From the NCBI GenBank assembly GCA_964631745.1, contig CAZVWV010000060.1:1-21434 (forward strand): a stretch of DNA of 21,434 nucleotides, in the 5' to 3' direction. This document shows, piece after piece, positions 7,771 through 15,649 of this stretch (positions within the stretch are counted from its first letter, which is position 1; each line of letters starts with the position of its first letter). A program made the translations under genes and the position numbers. The notes below the pieces were generated by a model. It searched no databases. It was given only the letters and a program-made list of their open reading frames with translations, and had not been told where the DNA came from. The stretch is from CAZVWV01 sp964631745 (GTDB taxonomy: Bacteria > Bdellovibrionota_C > UBA2361 > JBGSMV01).

Positions 7771-7802
7771 AGTCCTGGGTGATTTGTCGGAGATTAACTC
7801 GC

Positions 7803-7901
7803 ATGGATCTAATTTATCTGATTATGGTTCTGGCATTTTTCTTAATTGCGATGGTTTACACCGCTGGCTTAGAGCTCTTGCTAGGAGAGATAGATGAATG
7901 A
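7803..7901 (+). CDS. 32-aa membrane microprotein upstream of kdpF
   Basis: A 32-codon frame beginning MDLIYLIMVLAFFLIAMVY and ending in an acidic tail (GEIDE). Residues 3-19 form one hydrophobic segment, so a single-pass inner-membrane peptide is predicted. CGGAG lies about 11 nt before the ATG. Its last 8 bp (ATGAATGA) overlap the start of kdpF, and kdpF's ribosome site lies inside it, so it looks like the first gene of the kdp operon with coupled translation. From memory, similar unannotated short hydrophobic ORFs precede kdpF in other bacteria. It could be an extra Kdp subunit, a regulator, or only a translated leader. Confidence 0.6.
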   Translation: MDLIYLIMVLAFFLIAMVYTAGLELLLGEIDE

Positions 7902-7980
7902 GTACGTTTGGCTTGGAATTCTAGTGGTGATGCTAACCGTCTACCTGTTGGGGTCCTTACTTTGGCCGGAGAAGTTTTAA
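7894..7980 (+). CDS. kdpF: K+-transporting ATPase small subunit KdpF
   Basis: A 28-aa single-pass membrane peptide (starts MNEYVWLGILVVMLTVYLL, ends LLWPEKF) that stabilises the KdpABC complex in the inner membrane. Length, the single hydrophobic segment and position immediately before kdpA match KdpF. AGGAGA stands 6 nt before the ATG. It overlaps the upstream microprotein ORF by 8 bp, and kdpA begins 1 bp after its stop. Confidence 0.88.
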   Translation: MNEYVWLGILVVMLTVYLLGSLLWPEKF

Positions 7981-7981
7981 T

Positions 7982-9769
7982 ATGAATATGCATGGGATAA
8001 CTGAAATAGCCATCTTCTTTGTCATCATACTCCTGCTTACTAAGCCGTGCGGAATTTATCTAACAGGCGTATTTTTCGGTACCGGTAATTTCCTATCACC
8101 CATTTTGGGCCCTGTGGAACGTTTGGCGTATAGGATTATTGGAGTCGACCGCAAGCGTGAGATGGGTTGGAAAGAATATACCCAGTCTATGTTGATTTTT
8201 AGCTTAGCTGGATTGTTGCTAAGTTACGCATTTCTAAGGCTTCAGGCCTTCTTGCCGCTTAATCCTCAAGGGTTTGGCGCAAACGAGATGACTCCCGACC
8301 TGGCATTAAACACAGCGGTCTCTTTTACTACTAACACGAACTGGCAATCTTATGTGCCGGAGGCCACGGTCTCGATCTTTTCCAATATGGTAGCGCTGGC
8401 AATTCACAATTGGATCTCCGCCGCAACCGGCATAGCGATTGCGGTGGCTGTAACGCGGGGCTTTGTGCGGGTTTCCGGAACCACAATCGGGAACTTCTGG
8501 GTTGACGTGGTGCGTGCCAGCATTTACGTACTAATGCCAATTTGTGTGCTTGGAGCGTCAATATATGTCTATTCCGGAGTACCACAAAATTTTTCGGCTC
8601 CAGTTGAAGTAGTAACAATCGATGGGCAGAAACAGACCGTTCCGCAGGGGCCGGTGGCGTCGCAAGAGGTAATTAAGCAGCTTGGAACAAATGGCGGAGG
8701 CTACTTCAACGCCAACTCAGCGCACCCTTACGAAAACCCAACTCCCGCGTCTGACACCTTAACCAAAATCCTAATTTTTCTAATCCCGGCAGGACTAACT
8801 TACATGTTTGGAAAGATGGCCGGAAACACCCGGCAAGGCTGGGCCATCTTTGCCGCTATGAGCGCTATGTTTCTTGTCGGGGCGATTATTTGCAATGTGT
8901 ACGAACAGCGTGGGAATCCGCACTTTGCCGCCTTGGGAGTCGATCAGTCGCAAAGCGCGCTTCAAGCAGGCGGCAATATGGAAGGGAAGGAGACACGCTT
9001 TGGAATAGCCTCGTCAACCCTATTTGCTACGGTGACGACGGATGCTTCCTGTGGCGCCGTGAATTCTATGCACGATTCCTACACTCCGCTTGGCGGTCTC
9101 GTGCCGCTATTCAATATCCTCACCGGAGAGGTGATCTTTGGTGGGGTAGGAGCTGGATTATACGGCATGTTGATGTACGTGGTGCTAGCGGTCTTTATAG
9201 CCGGATTGATGGTGGGCCGCACTCCGGAATATTTAGGGAAAAAGATCGGGCGCTTTGAGGTGCAGATGGCGATGTTGGCGGTGCTTATCTGTGCGGCCTG
9301 TATACTTGGGTTCTCGGCCTTGTCAGTAACGCTGGATATTCCCGCTGAGAGCGCCTGGAACCGCCTTGGTAACACAAGCACATTTTACGGAGCTCCCACT
9401 AACAATGTTAACAATGCCGGCTCGCATGGATTCTCTGAGATTCTGTATGCCTTTACTTCGGCCACAGGAAATAACGGCTCCGCCTTTGCCGGAATCACCG
9501 CGAATACGCCCTATTACAATATTACTTTGGCGTTGGCTATGTTGTTCGGGCGTTTCTTTATGATTGTTCCGCTGCTGGCGTTGGCGGGAGGTTTGGTTCG
9601 AAAGAACAGAGCGCCAGAGTCTTTGGGAACGTTTACGACCGACAACACCACCTTTGTAGTCTTGCTGATCGCCACCGTCTTGATCGTCGGCGCACTCACT
9701 TTTTTCCCCGCCCTAGCGCTTGGGCCAATCGTTGAACATTTTCAGATGCAAAGTTTACTGCTGCAATAA
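7982..9769 (+). CDS. kdpA: K+-transporting ATPase subunit KdpA
   Basis: The channel-like, K+-selective subunit of the KdpFABC pump, an inner-membrane protein of about ten segments. It is 595 aa, slightly longer than the E. coli form (557). The four selectivity-filter segments are visible: TTNTNWQSY (116-124), GTNGGGYFNANS (235-246), TTDASCGAVNSM (352-363) and FTSATGNNGSAF (491-502). GGAG within the end of kdpF, about 10 nt upstream, serves as ribosome site. It begins 1 bp after kdpF and ends 12 bp before kdpB, in one operon. Expression is expected from the KdpE-controlled region around 7688-7770. Nothing is broken or missing. Confidence 0.97.
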   Translation: MNMHGITEIAIFFVIILLLTKPCGIYLTGVFFGTGNFLSPILGPVERLAYRIIGVDRKREMGWKEYTQSMLIFSLAGLLLSYAFLRLQAFLPLNPQGFGANEMTPDLALNTAVSFTTNTNWQSYVPEATVSIFSNMVALAIHNWISAATGIAIAVAVTRGFVRVSGTTIGNFWVDVVRASIYVLMPICVLGASIYVYSGVPQNFSAPVEVVTIDGQKQTVPQGPVASQEVIKQLGTNGGGYFNANSAHPYENPTPASDTLTKILIFLIPAGLTYMFGKMAGNTRQGWAIFAAMSAMFLVGAIICNVYEQRGNPHFAALGVDQSQSALQAGGNMEGKETRFGIASSTLFATVTTDASCGAVNSMHDSYTPLGGLVPLFNILTGEVIFGGVGAGLYGMLMYVVLAVFIAGLMVGRTPEYLGKKIGRFEVQMAMLAVLICAACILGFSALSVTLDIPAESAWNRLGNTSTFYGAPTNNVNNAGSHGFSEILYAFTSATGNNGSAFAGITANTPYYNITLALAMLFGRFFMIVPLLALAGGLVRKNRAPESLGTFTTDNTTFVVLLIATVLIVGALTFFPALALGPIVEHFQMQSLLLQ

Positions 9770-9781
9770 GAGGATAATATT

Positions 9782-11854
9782 ATGGTTGTCGGAACTGCTA
9801 ACGGAGCTAGAAAAAATAGTTCACGTAAGCTCTTTGAGAAGCCTATCGTGATGCGCGCGCTTAAGGACTCTTTTGTCAAACTACACCCCAAGGTCGTGGC
9901 CAAGAATCCGGTGATGTTCGTGGTCGAAGTTGGTAGCGTAATTACCAGCTATTTTTTCATAAAGGACCTTTGGACCGGAAGCCCCGATACGCTCTTTGTA
10001 GGGCAAGTGTGTTTGTGGTTATGGTTTACGGTGATATTTGCAAATTTTGCCGAGGCCATGGCCGAAGGTCGCGGGAAAGCTCAAGCCGACGCGCTTCGAA
10101 AGACCAAGAGCGACGCCATCGCTAAAAAGCACGGGCCTAAGGGTATTGAAAATGTGCCCGCTACGACTTTACGAAAGGGAGACGTTTTTGAGTGTATAGC
10201 CGGGGATACAATCGCAGCGGACGGCGAAGTGATCGATGGCGTAGCCAGTGTTGATGAATCCGCCATCACGGGCGAGTCCGCGCCCGTAATTAGAGAGAGC
10301 GGCGGGGATAGATCCGCGGTAACGGGCGGAACCAAGGTGCTCTCTGATCGCATCGTCGTGCGAGTAAGTAGTAATCCTGGCGAAGCCTTTATCGATCGCA
10401 TGATTGCACTTGTGGAAGGTGCTCAGCGTCAGAGAACACCAAACGAGATAGCGCTGAGTATCTTACTTTCAGGCTTAACCATAGTGTTTCTATTCGCCAC
10501 CGTGACACTTCTACCGTTTGCTATTTACAGCACCAGCGATGCTGGCGCGGTGCCGTCTGTGACCGTTGTGGTAGCGCTGCTGGTGTGTTTGATTCCCACA
10601 ACAATCGGCGGTTTGTTAAGCGCCATTGGCATCGCAGGAATGGATCGTGTGATGCAGCATAATGTGCTTGCTATGAGTGGCCGCGCAGTTGAGGCCGCGG
10701 GGGATGTGAATACGCTACTTTTAGACAAAACAGGCACTATTACTCTTGGGAACAGGCAGGCCACTGCTTTTCTTCCGGCGCCTGGTGTGCGCGAGGTCGA
10801 GATGGCAGACATCGCGCAAATCGCTTCGCTTGCGGATGAAACCCCGGAGGGTAGAAGCATTGTGGTCTTTGCCAAGAATAAATACGGCATCAAGGAGCGC
10901 GATCTGAACTCCATGCAAGGGCAGTTCGTGCCGTTTTCTGCTCATACCCGTATGAGCGGAGTAAATCTTGAGAACCGACTGATTCGAAAGGGTGCCGCGG
11001 ATGCCATCAATAAACTAATTACGGAGCAGGGCGGGCAATTTCCGAAGGAGGTTCTATCTACTGTAGAGATGGTAGCGCGGCAGGGTGGAACACCGTTGGT
11101 AGTGGCCGAAGGGGGGCGCATCTTGGGTGTCATTCAACTTAAGGATGTCGTGAAAGGAGGCATGAAGACGCGTTTTGACCAGATGCGTCGGATCGGAATT
11201 AAGACGGTCATGATTACAGGGGACAATCACCTAACCGCTGCTGCCATAGCTGCCGAGGCCGGAGTAGATGATTTCTTGGCAGAAGCAACCCCCGAAATGA
11301 AGCTAAAGTATATCAAGAAAGAGCAAGCAGGCGGCAGGCTTGTAGCTATGACCGGGGATGGAACGAATGACGCACCGGCGCTTGCGCAGGCTGACGTGGG
11401 CGTGGCCATGAATTCCGGCACACAGGCAGCAAAGGAAGCAGGCAATATGGTGGACCTAGATTCTAATCCTACAAAGTTAATAGAGATTGTGGAGATTGGA
11501 AAACAGATGCTTATTACCCGCGGAGCCCTCACTACCTTTAGCATCGCCAACGATGTGGCCAAATATTTTGCGATTATTCCAGCCATGTTTATCGCGACTT
11601 ATCCTGGGCTCGCACATTTAAATATCATGGGATTAACCAACTCACGCTCGGCAGTTTTGGCGGCTGTGATATTTAACGCGCTTATTATTGTAGCCCTGGT
11701 TCCGCTGGCACTCCGAGGAGTTGTGTATAGACCCATGAGCGCCGCGGCACTGCTTAGACGAAATCTCTGGATTTACGGTGTGGGGGGAATCATCGCACCT
11801 TTTCCGGGAATTTGGTTGCTCGATCGTTTGCTTGTAGCTTTACATCTGGCTTAG
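9782..11854 (+). CDS. kdpB: K+-transporting P-type ATPase subunit KdpB
   Basis: The catalytic P-type ATPase subunit that powers K+ import at the inner membrane. It is 690 aa, as expected. Motifs in order: the A-domain TGES (163-166), whose Ser aligns with the inhibitory Ser162 phosphorylated in E. coli KdpB; the membrane segment with LIPTTIGGLLSAIG (270-283); the phosphorylated aspartate D315 in DKTGTI; KGAAD (403-407) in the nucleotide-binding domain; TGDNHLTA (479-486); and TGDGTNDAPALAQADVG (524-540). AGAGGAT lies just before the ATG. Fourth gene of the kdp operon by position, followed 9 bp later by kdpC. All residues needed for activity are present. Confidence 0.98.
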   Translation: MVVGTANGARKNSSRKLFEKPIVMRALKDSFVKLHPKVVAKNPVMFVVEVGSVITSYFFIKDLWTGSPDTLFVGQVCLWLWFTVIFANFAEAMAEGRGKAQADALRKTKSDAIAKKHGPKGIENVPATTLRKGDVFECIAGDTIAADGEVIDGVASVDESAITGESAPVIRESGGDRSAVTGGTKVLSDRIVVRVSSNPGEAFIDRMIALVEGAQRQRTPNEIALSILLSGLTIVFLFATVTLLPFAIYSTSDAGAVPSVTVVVALLVCLIPTTIGGLLSAIGIAGMDRVMQHNVLAMSGRAVEAAGDVNTLLLDKTGTITLGNRQATAFLPAPGVREVEMADIAQIASLADETPEGRSIVVFAKNKYGIKERDLNSMQGQFVPFSAHTRMSGVNLENRLIRKGAADAINKLITEQGGQFPKEVLSTVEMVARQGGTPLVVAEGGRILGVIQLKDVVKGGMKTRFDQMRRIGIKTVMITGDNHLTAAAIAAEAGVDDFLAEATPEMKLKYIKKEQAGGRLVAMTGDGTNDAPALAQADVGVAMNSGTQAAKEAGNMVDLDSNPTKLIEIVEIGKQMLITRGALTTFSIANDVAKYFAIIPAMFIATYPGLAHLNIMGLTNSRSAVLAAVIFNALIIVALVPLALRGVVYRPMSAAALLRRNLWIYGVGGIIAPFPGIWLLDRLLVALHLA

Positions 11855-11863
11855 GAGGCTCAC

Positions 11864-12481
11864 ATGATTCGTTCACAGTTTTATCCGGCAATTTCTCTGA
11901 CTCTCCTGTTCACTGTGTTGACAGGTTTGGTCTTTCCGGGAGTGATCTGGGCATTGGGACAGCTTCTCTTCCCGTATCAAGCCAACGGCAGTTTGGTGGT
12001 AAAAGACGGGAAGGTCTTAGGCTCCGAGATAATCGGCCAGAATTTTAGCTCGCCCAGATATTTTCATCCCCGGCCCTCAGCTGCGGGAAGCGGGTACGAT
12101 CCACTAAGTTCAAGCGGCACGAATCTCGGGCCAACCAGTAAGAAATTGATAGCAGGAATCGAGGACGATGCCTCCACAGCAGATACCGACGAAAGCTACG
12201 CCGGAGTAAAGCAGCTTGTCCTGGCGTATAGGCTTGAGAATGGCTTGGGTAAAGATGTCTTGGTGCCGGTGGACGCCGTAACGCGTTCCGCCAGCGGTCT
12301 TGACCCGCACATCTCGCCGCAGAATGCGCGACTGCAGGCGGGACGCATTGCCCATGAGCGCGCGCTCTCAATCGATAAAGTGCTAAGTTTAGTAAACGAG
12401 CATACCAGCGGCAGATTCCTCGGAATCTTTGGCGAGCCGCGCGTGAATGTCCTAATGCTGAACTTGGCGCTAGATCACTGA
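11864..12481 (+). CDS. kdpC: K+-transporting ATPase subunit KdpC
   Basis: Accessory subunit that assembles with KdpA/KdpB and aids ATP use; one N-terminal inner-membrane helix and a large periplasmic domain. It is 205 aa, within family range. The helix (about 8-36) is followed by the family's conserved stretch GSEIIGQNFSSPRYFHPRPS (53-72) and a C-terminal part with VPVDAVTRSASGLDPHIS. GGAGG 6 nt before the ATG supports the start. It is the last gene of the operon; no terminator with a T-run follows, but a small hairpin repeat lies about 55 bp downstream. Confidence 0.96.
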   Translation: MIRSQFYPAISLTLLFTVLTGLVFPGVIWALGQLLFPYQANGSLVVKDGKVLGSEIIGQNFSSPRYFHPRPSAAGSGYDPLSSSGTNLGPTSKKLIAGIEDDASTADTDESYAGVKQLVLAYRLENGLGKDVLVPVDAVTRSASGLDPHISPQNARLQAGRIAHERALSIDKVLSLVNEHTSGRFLGIFGEPRVNVLMLNLALDH

Positions 12482-12516
12482 CCACCTGTTCAAGGTCCAA
12501 CGGGCGAGATAGAAAA

Positions 12517-12553
12517 GTACGAATATTTTGGAGCGCAGGCGACTCGCCTGCCG
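12517..12553 (+). repeat. GGAGCG hairpin repeat, copy 2
   Basis: GTACGAATATTTTGGAGCG is followed by the stem CAGGCG (12536-12541), ACT, CGCCTG (12545-12550). The prefix matches copy 3 at 14269 (GTACGAATATACGGAGCG) and copy 1 at 3895, while the stem sequence differs but still pairs. It sits about 35 bp after kdpC. I see no gene in the rest of 12482-12719. Confidence 0.55.
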
Positions 12554-12719
12554 ATGCCGAGAAGTTGCGCTAAATCTTAGGCCGATAGGCAGCACCAAGT
12601 GCGTGCAGGAGGTGGCTACGCCCTAAAAAACAGTGCCACTATGCCCACCAGCCGTCGAGTCGACTGCGCTCCGTAAGATTCGTGCCTTGCCAGGGGCATT
12701 TGAGCAAGTCCCCAAAAAC

Positions 12720-12755
12720 TTGCCCAAACCACTAAAAAAATTATACTTATAAGCT
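12720..12755 (+). promoter_or_regulatory. Candidate promoter of the Mrp-type ATPase gene
   Basis: TTGCCC (12720-12725) and TATACT (12742-12747) are 16 bp apart. The -10 box ends 8 nt before the ATG at 12756, which places the predicted transcription start at or next to the start codon. Confidence 0.55.
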
Positions 12756-13535
12756 ATGAAAAACATAATAGCAGTAGCGAGCGGAAAGGGCGGTGTTGGT
12801 AAATCCACGGTTGCGGCGAATCTGTCGATTGCGCTGGCGCAGAGCGGTGCAAAAGTTGCCTTAATTGACTCGGATTTTTACGGGCCGAGTATCCCGACTA
12901 TGTTCGGCGGGGGGAAGGTAATTCCCGATCACGAGGGCAGGTTGATTCCGCCTGAGAAATTCGGTGTCAAATATATCTCTCTGGGGTTCTTCCTGCAAAA
13001 TCCTGATGACGCTGTAATCTGGCGCGGGCCTATGTTTACAAAAGCGCTGCAGCAGCTTTTTCAAGATGTGAATTGGGGCGAGGTCGATATTTGCGTGGTG
13101 GATCTCCCACCAGGCACAGGTGATGCGCAGCTCTCGTTGGCTCAAATGGTGAAGCTCTCCGGCGCAGTTGTGGTCACGACCCCGCAAGAGGTTGCCATGG
13201 CGGATGTGCGTAAAGCTATTAATATGTTCGGAAAGGTTAATGTCGAGGTGCTTGGCATAGTTGAGAATATGTCGGGCTTTGTTGCGCCCGATGGTAAGCG
13301 CTACGATATCTTCGGAGCCGGCGGCGGTAAGAAGCTGAGTGAACAGTTTGGCCTGCCGTTGCTTGTATCTATCCCTATTGATCAAAGCATCCGCGAGGGT
13401 GGGGACCGTGGCGAACCGGTGGCCTCAGGTTCTGATTCGCCCTCTAAAACAGCCTTTACTGAGCTTGCGTTGCAAATCACCTCAATTCTTGATAAAAAAA
13501 GAGATTCCGAATCGACTCTTAAAGTAGTTAACTAA
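12756..13535 (+). CDS. Mrp/ApbC/NBP35-family P-loop ATPase (iron-sulfur carrier type)
   Basis: A 259-aa cytoplasmic P-loop ATPase of the Mrp family, whose members carry and deliver iron-sulfur clusters. Walker A with the family's signature lysine is at 10-18 (GKGGVGKST), the switch region IDSDFYGPSIP at 37-47, and Walker B at VVDLPPGTGD (114-123). Two things are unusual. The N-terminal MIP18/DUF59 domain of longer Mrp proteins is absent, and the CxxC cluster site that normally follows VENMS is replaced by GFVAPDGKRYDIFG (174-187), leaving a single cysteine (C113). Similar cysteine-less forms occur in other bacteria, so it is a variant and not necessarily dead. There is no ribosome site, and the P-loop position fixes the start. 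secG follows 48 bp later. Confidence 0.9.
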   Translation: MKNIIAVASGKGGVGKSTVAANLSIALAQSGAKVALIDSDFYGPSIPTMFGGGKVIPDHEGRLIPPEKFGVKYISLGFFLQNPDDAVIWRGPMFTKALQQLFQDVNWGEVDICVVDLPPGTGDAQLSLAQMVKLSGAVVVTTPQEVAMADVRKAINMFGKVNVEVLGIVENMSGFVAPDGKRYDIFGAGGGKKLSEQFGLPLLVSIPIDQSIREGGDRGEPVASGSDSPSKTAFTELALQITSILDKKRDSESTLKVVN

Positions 13536-13583
13536 GAATTTAGGCTTTCAGGCTCAGTTGGGAAATTTATTTAGGGAATTCGA

Positions 13584-14051
13584 ATGTTCTATTTTCTTCT
13601 GGCTATACAGGCGCTTCTTTGTTTGCTGATGATTGGCCTAGTTCTGCTCCAGCAGGGCAAGGGTGCCGACATGGGCGCAGCCTTTGGCGGTGGCAGTAAT
13701 ACGCTTTTTGGCGCAGGTGGCGCTGGTAGTTTTATCAGCAAGCTGACAACCGGAACTTGCGTGGCCTTTATGATCACCTCGATTCTGTTGATTAAAGCTT
13801 ATCAGAACGCGGGCGCGATCACTTTAGGACAGTCAAGCCCGCTAGCTGGTTCGGTGATGCAGACGGTTGCTGAGAAAGTCGAAGCCGAGAAAGCCGAGGC
13901 GGCTAAGGCAGCGGCAGCAAATAGCGCGGCGCTTCCACCGGTGAAGTCCGCGGATGCAGTTGCGCCGGCACCGGTTCAGGCTCCAGCTCAGGCCGCGCCA
14001 GAAGCAGCAGCCAAGCCAGAAGCTAAAACGGCGGAGGTGCCCAAGAAGTAA
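13584..14051 (+). CDS. secG: Protein translocase subunit SecG
   Basis: Small subunit of the inner-membrane SecYEG channel. The 155-aa protein has the two family membrane segments (about 3-22 and 54-73) joined by the conserved loop LLQQGKGADMGAAFGGGSNT (21-40) and LFGAGGAGSFISK. After residue 90 comes a long tail rich in Ala, Pro, Glu and Lys (from AEKVEAEKAEAAKAAAANSA onward), of low complexity and typical of longer SecG proteins. AGGG about 9 nt before the ATG is a moderate ribosome site. tRNA-Leu(GAG) begins 38 bp after its stop, as in the E. coli secG-leuU arrangement. Probably co-transcribed with the upstream ATPase gene. Confidence 0.94.
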   Translation: MFYFLLAIQALLCLLMIGLVLLQQGKGADMGAAFGGGSNTLFGAGGAGSFISKLTTGTCVAFMITSILLIKAYQNAGAITLGQSSPLAGSVMQTVAEKVEAEKAEAAKAAAANSAALPPVKSADAVAPAPVQAPAQAAPEAAAKPEAKTAEVPKK

Positions 14052-14089
14052 ATTCTTGGAGGAAAAGAGCGAGACAACTTTTTCAATTT

Positions 14090-14176
14090 GCCCAGGTGGT
14101 GGAACTGGTAGACACACCAGCTTGAGGGGCTGGCGGGAGCAATCCCATGGAGGTTCAAGTCCTCTCCTGGGCACCA
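14090..14176 (+). tRNA. leuU: tRNA-Leu (anticodon GAG)
   Basis: An 87-nt class II tRNA. Acceptor arms GCCCAGG (14090-14096) and CCTGGGC (14166-14172) pair perfectly, followed by A and an encoded CCA (14174-14176). The anticodon arm is CCAGC, loop TTGAGGG (14122-14128), GCTGG; the anticodon GAG is at 14124-14126 and reads CUC/CUU leucine codons. The long variable arm (GGGAGCAATCCC) and T-loop TTCAAGT fit tRNA-Leu. It lies directly after secG. Confidence 0.97.
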
Positions 14177-14268
14177 GTTCGTAGGTATGATCAATTAGTA
14201 GTGCATCAAAAGCCCCTGTGTGAGATAGACATGCGGCACAGAGTACAAAGATACAGTACAAATATTGA

Positions 14269-14324
14269 GTACGAATATACGGAGCGCCGAGCCCCAGCTC
14301 GGCCAGATACTGCAAAGCACAGAA
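14269..14324 (+). repeat. GGAGCG hairpin repeat, copy 3 (left end of copy B)
   Basis: GTACGAATATACGGAGCG, then CGAGCCCCAGCTCG (one mismatch in the stem relative to copy 1), then GGCCAGATACTGCAAAGCAC. It lies in the same direction as 3895-3945 with only a few differences. It also forms the left arm of the terminal inverted repeat of copy B (see 14304-14658). Confidence 0.65.
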
Positions 14325-14658
14325 AATACGAGTTAAACCACAGGGGTTTAACGAGGAAGGGGTCGCTAAGCTACCAAGGTTGAAGATTCCAGAAAGAACC
14401 GTTATCCCACTGATTTTATTCACCACGAAGAGCGCGAAGTTCACGAAGAAGTCACGAAGGAGGAATTAAAGAACAAATCTCTTAATGCCTTTCTTCAATA
14501 TCTCAACGTTAAAGTTTATCAGTACATCAAACTTCAACTTCGTGCCCCCTTCGTGAATTTCGTGCTTCGTGGTGAGTACTTCTTACGCATCACCACCAAT
14601 GGAACACCAGATGGATTGGTGGTTAACCTATAATCTTCTGTGCTTTGCAGTATCTGGC
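14304..14658. repeat. Dispersed intergenic repeat, copy B, with terminal inverted repeats
   Basis: CCAGATACTGCAAAGCACAG near 14304 recurs inverted at 14638-14657, giving ends about 20 bp long on a roughly 355-bp, apparently non-coding element. Nested inside is a second palindrome with ends CACCACGAAG (14421-14430) and CTTCGTGGTG (14565-14574), with ACGAAG units about 10-11 bp apart. The right part matches copy A (3921-4112) in inverted orientation, with about 50 extra bases at 14484-14534. It looks like a MITE-like or REP-composite element. With the hairpin copy it fills most of the 495-bp gap 14177-14671; I see no gene there. Confidence 0.65.
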
Positions 14659-14671
14659 GGAGTCGACAGCG

Positions 14672-15568
14672 CTACTTAAACCCATCCGGCATCTGCTTGA
14701 ACTGCTTCACCAGCCCCAACGGAACTGAGATGCGCCTTCCCACCTGAAGCGCACCTTCGACGGCCGCGCCGTTTAGTGTGGCCAGCTCGTTGGCGGTTTT
14801 CCCGGTGCCGGTGTACCACTTGGCGATTAAAGCGATAGTTTCGCCAGGCTGCCTAACGGTGTGAATCACATCGCCGTTAGCGGCGCGTTCGGCGAATCCT
14901 TTGGCTAACATCAAAGCTTGCTGATCCGTGTTGAGCGGTTTCCAGTTTTTGGGGTCCACTGCGCGAATGCTCCCATCTTCGCCGTCTGATTGATAAACAA
15001 CCTTTTTCTTCTGGCGCGGCGTTGGTCTTGGGGTTGGCATCGGTGGAGGCAGTGGTTTTACTTCACGTGGGGACTCCTGGCGGTCAAATCTAAAGCGATG
15101 CAGTTTGCCTGCGATCTCGAATACCGGCTCACCGTTCATGGCGAGCTGCATGGCTTGCAAATTCTTGTAGTCTTTGCGCGAAACGGCATAGGGGCCGCGC
15201 ACTACCCATTCCCTAGACTCAATTGTTTCACCCACGATATGCAGATCCGCTATGTAAACCTCTTTGGTTAAAGGATAGTACATAATGACGCGGGTGGGGG
15301 CGCTGCTGTCGTCTTCGATCTCAATCGCGGTCGGGGCGCCCCGACCTTGAAAGAAATTGTAGAGATATCCACTGTGTTCAAGTTCCTTGGAAAGAAACAA
15401 ATTGGCGCCTAGGTAAGGATTTGAAGTGCTGAGCGCTAGCTGGCCCTGATTAGCCAGAGTCGGAAAAGTCGTAACGTGTGGGGCGGAGCAGGACGAGAGT
15501 GCAATTAATATTGCCACGTATATCAACGCATAGCATATCAAACGGGTCCGAATCAGCCTTCTCTTCAT
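14672..15568 (-). CDS. LysM-domain lipoprotein
   Basis: A 298-aa lipoprotein, probably attached to the outer membrane and touching peptidoglycan. The N-terminus has basic residues, a hydrophobic stretch and the lipobox LSSC, with C27 as lipidation site and Ser at +2, which favours the outer membrane. The middle (about 55-165) is an unrecognised domain. Then comes a proline-rich linker with basic residues (PLPPPMPTPRPTPRQKKK, 172-189), and a C-terminal LysM (about 233-283: VIHTVRQPGETIALIAKWY, ending GRRISVP). The ATG at 15568 has no ribosome site, but TATACT lies 7 nt upstream, so the mRNA may be leaderless. It diverges from the BtuF-like gene. Confidence 0.85.
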   Translation of the reverse strand: MKRRLIRTRLICYALIYVAILIALSSCSAPHVTTFPTLANQGQLALSTSNPYLGANLFLSKELEHSGYLYNFFQGRGAPTAIEIEDDSSAPTRVIMYYPLTKEVYIADLHIVGETIESREWVVRGPYAVSRKDYKNLQAMQLAMNGEPVFEIAGKLHRFRFDRQESPREVKPLPPPMPTPRPTPRQKKKVVYQSDGEDGSIRAVDPKNWKPLNTDQQALMLAKGFAERAANGDVIHTVRQPGETIALIAKWYTGTGKTANELATLNGAAVEGALQVGRRISVPLGLVKQFKQMPDGFK

Positions 15569-15605
15569 CTAGTTCAGTATAGAGGCGCACTTTAAGCTCG
15601 GTCAA
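15569..15605 (-). promoter_or_regulatory. Promoter of the LysM lipoprotein gene
   Basis: On the minus strand, TTGACC (15600-15605) and TATACT (15576-15581), each 5 of 6 to consensus, are 18 bp apart. Only 7 nt separate the -10 box from the ATG at 15568, so transcription should begin at or next to the A of the start codon. The -35 box lies 7 bp from the -35 of the divergent promoter. Confidence 0.7.
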
Positions 15606-15612
15606 TCTGCAA

Positions 15613-15649
15613 TTTACTTAAGGCCCGGAGCTGGTATATCCTGCGGTCA
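15613..15649 (+). promoter_or_regulatory. Candidate promoter of the BtuF-like gene
   Basis: TTTACT (15613-15618) and TATATC (15635-15640) are 16 bp apart, the latter with an extended -10 TG (TGGTATATC). The -10 box ends 9 nt before the ATG at 15650. Confidence 0.45.

Noticed and set aside
12861..13385. Long minus-strand frame (174 codons) inside the Mrp ATPase gene
   Set aside because: Complete overlap with a confident gene; the composition, rich in His, Arg and Ile, is a translation of the antisense strand with no family features.
13842..14444. Minus-strand 200-codon frame across secG and the tRNA
   Set aside because: It reads through the tRNA-Leu gene (RRGLEPPWDCSRQPLKLVCL is antisense tRNA) and half of secG; no independent support.
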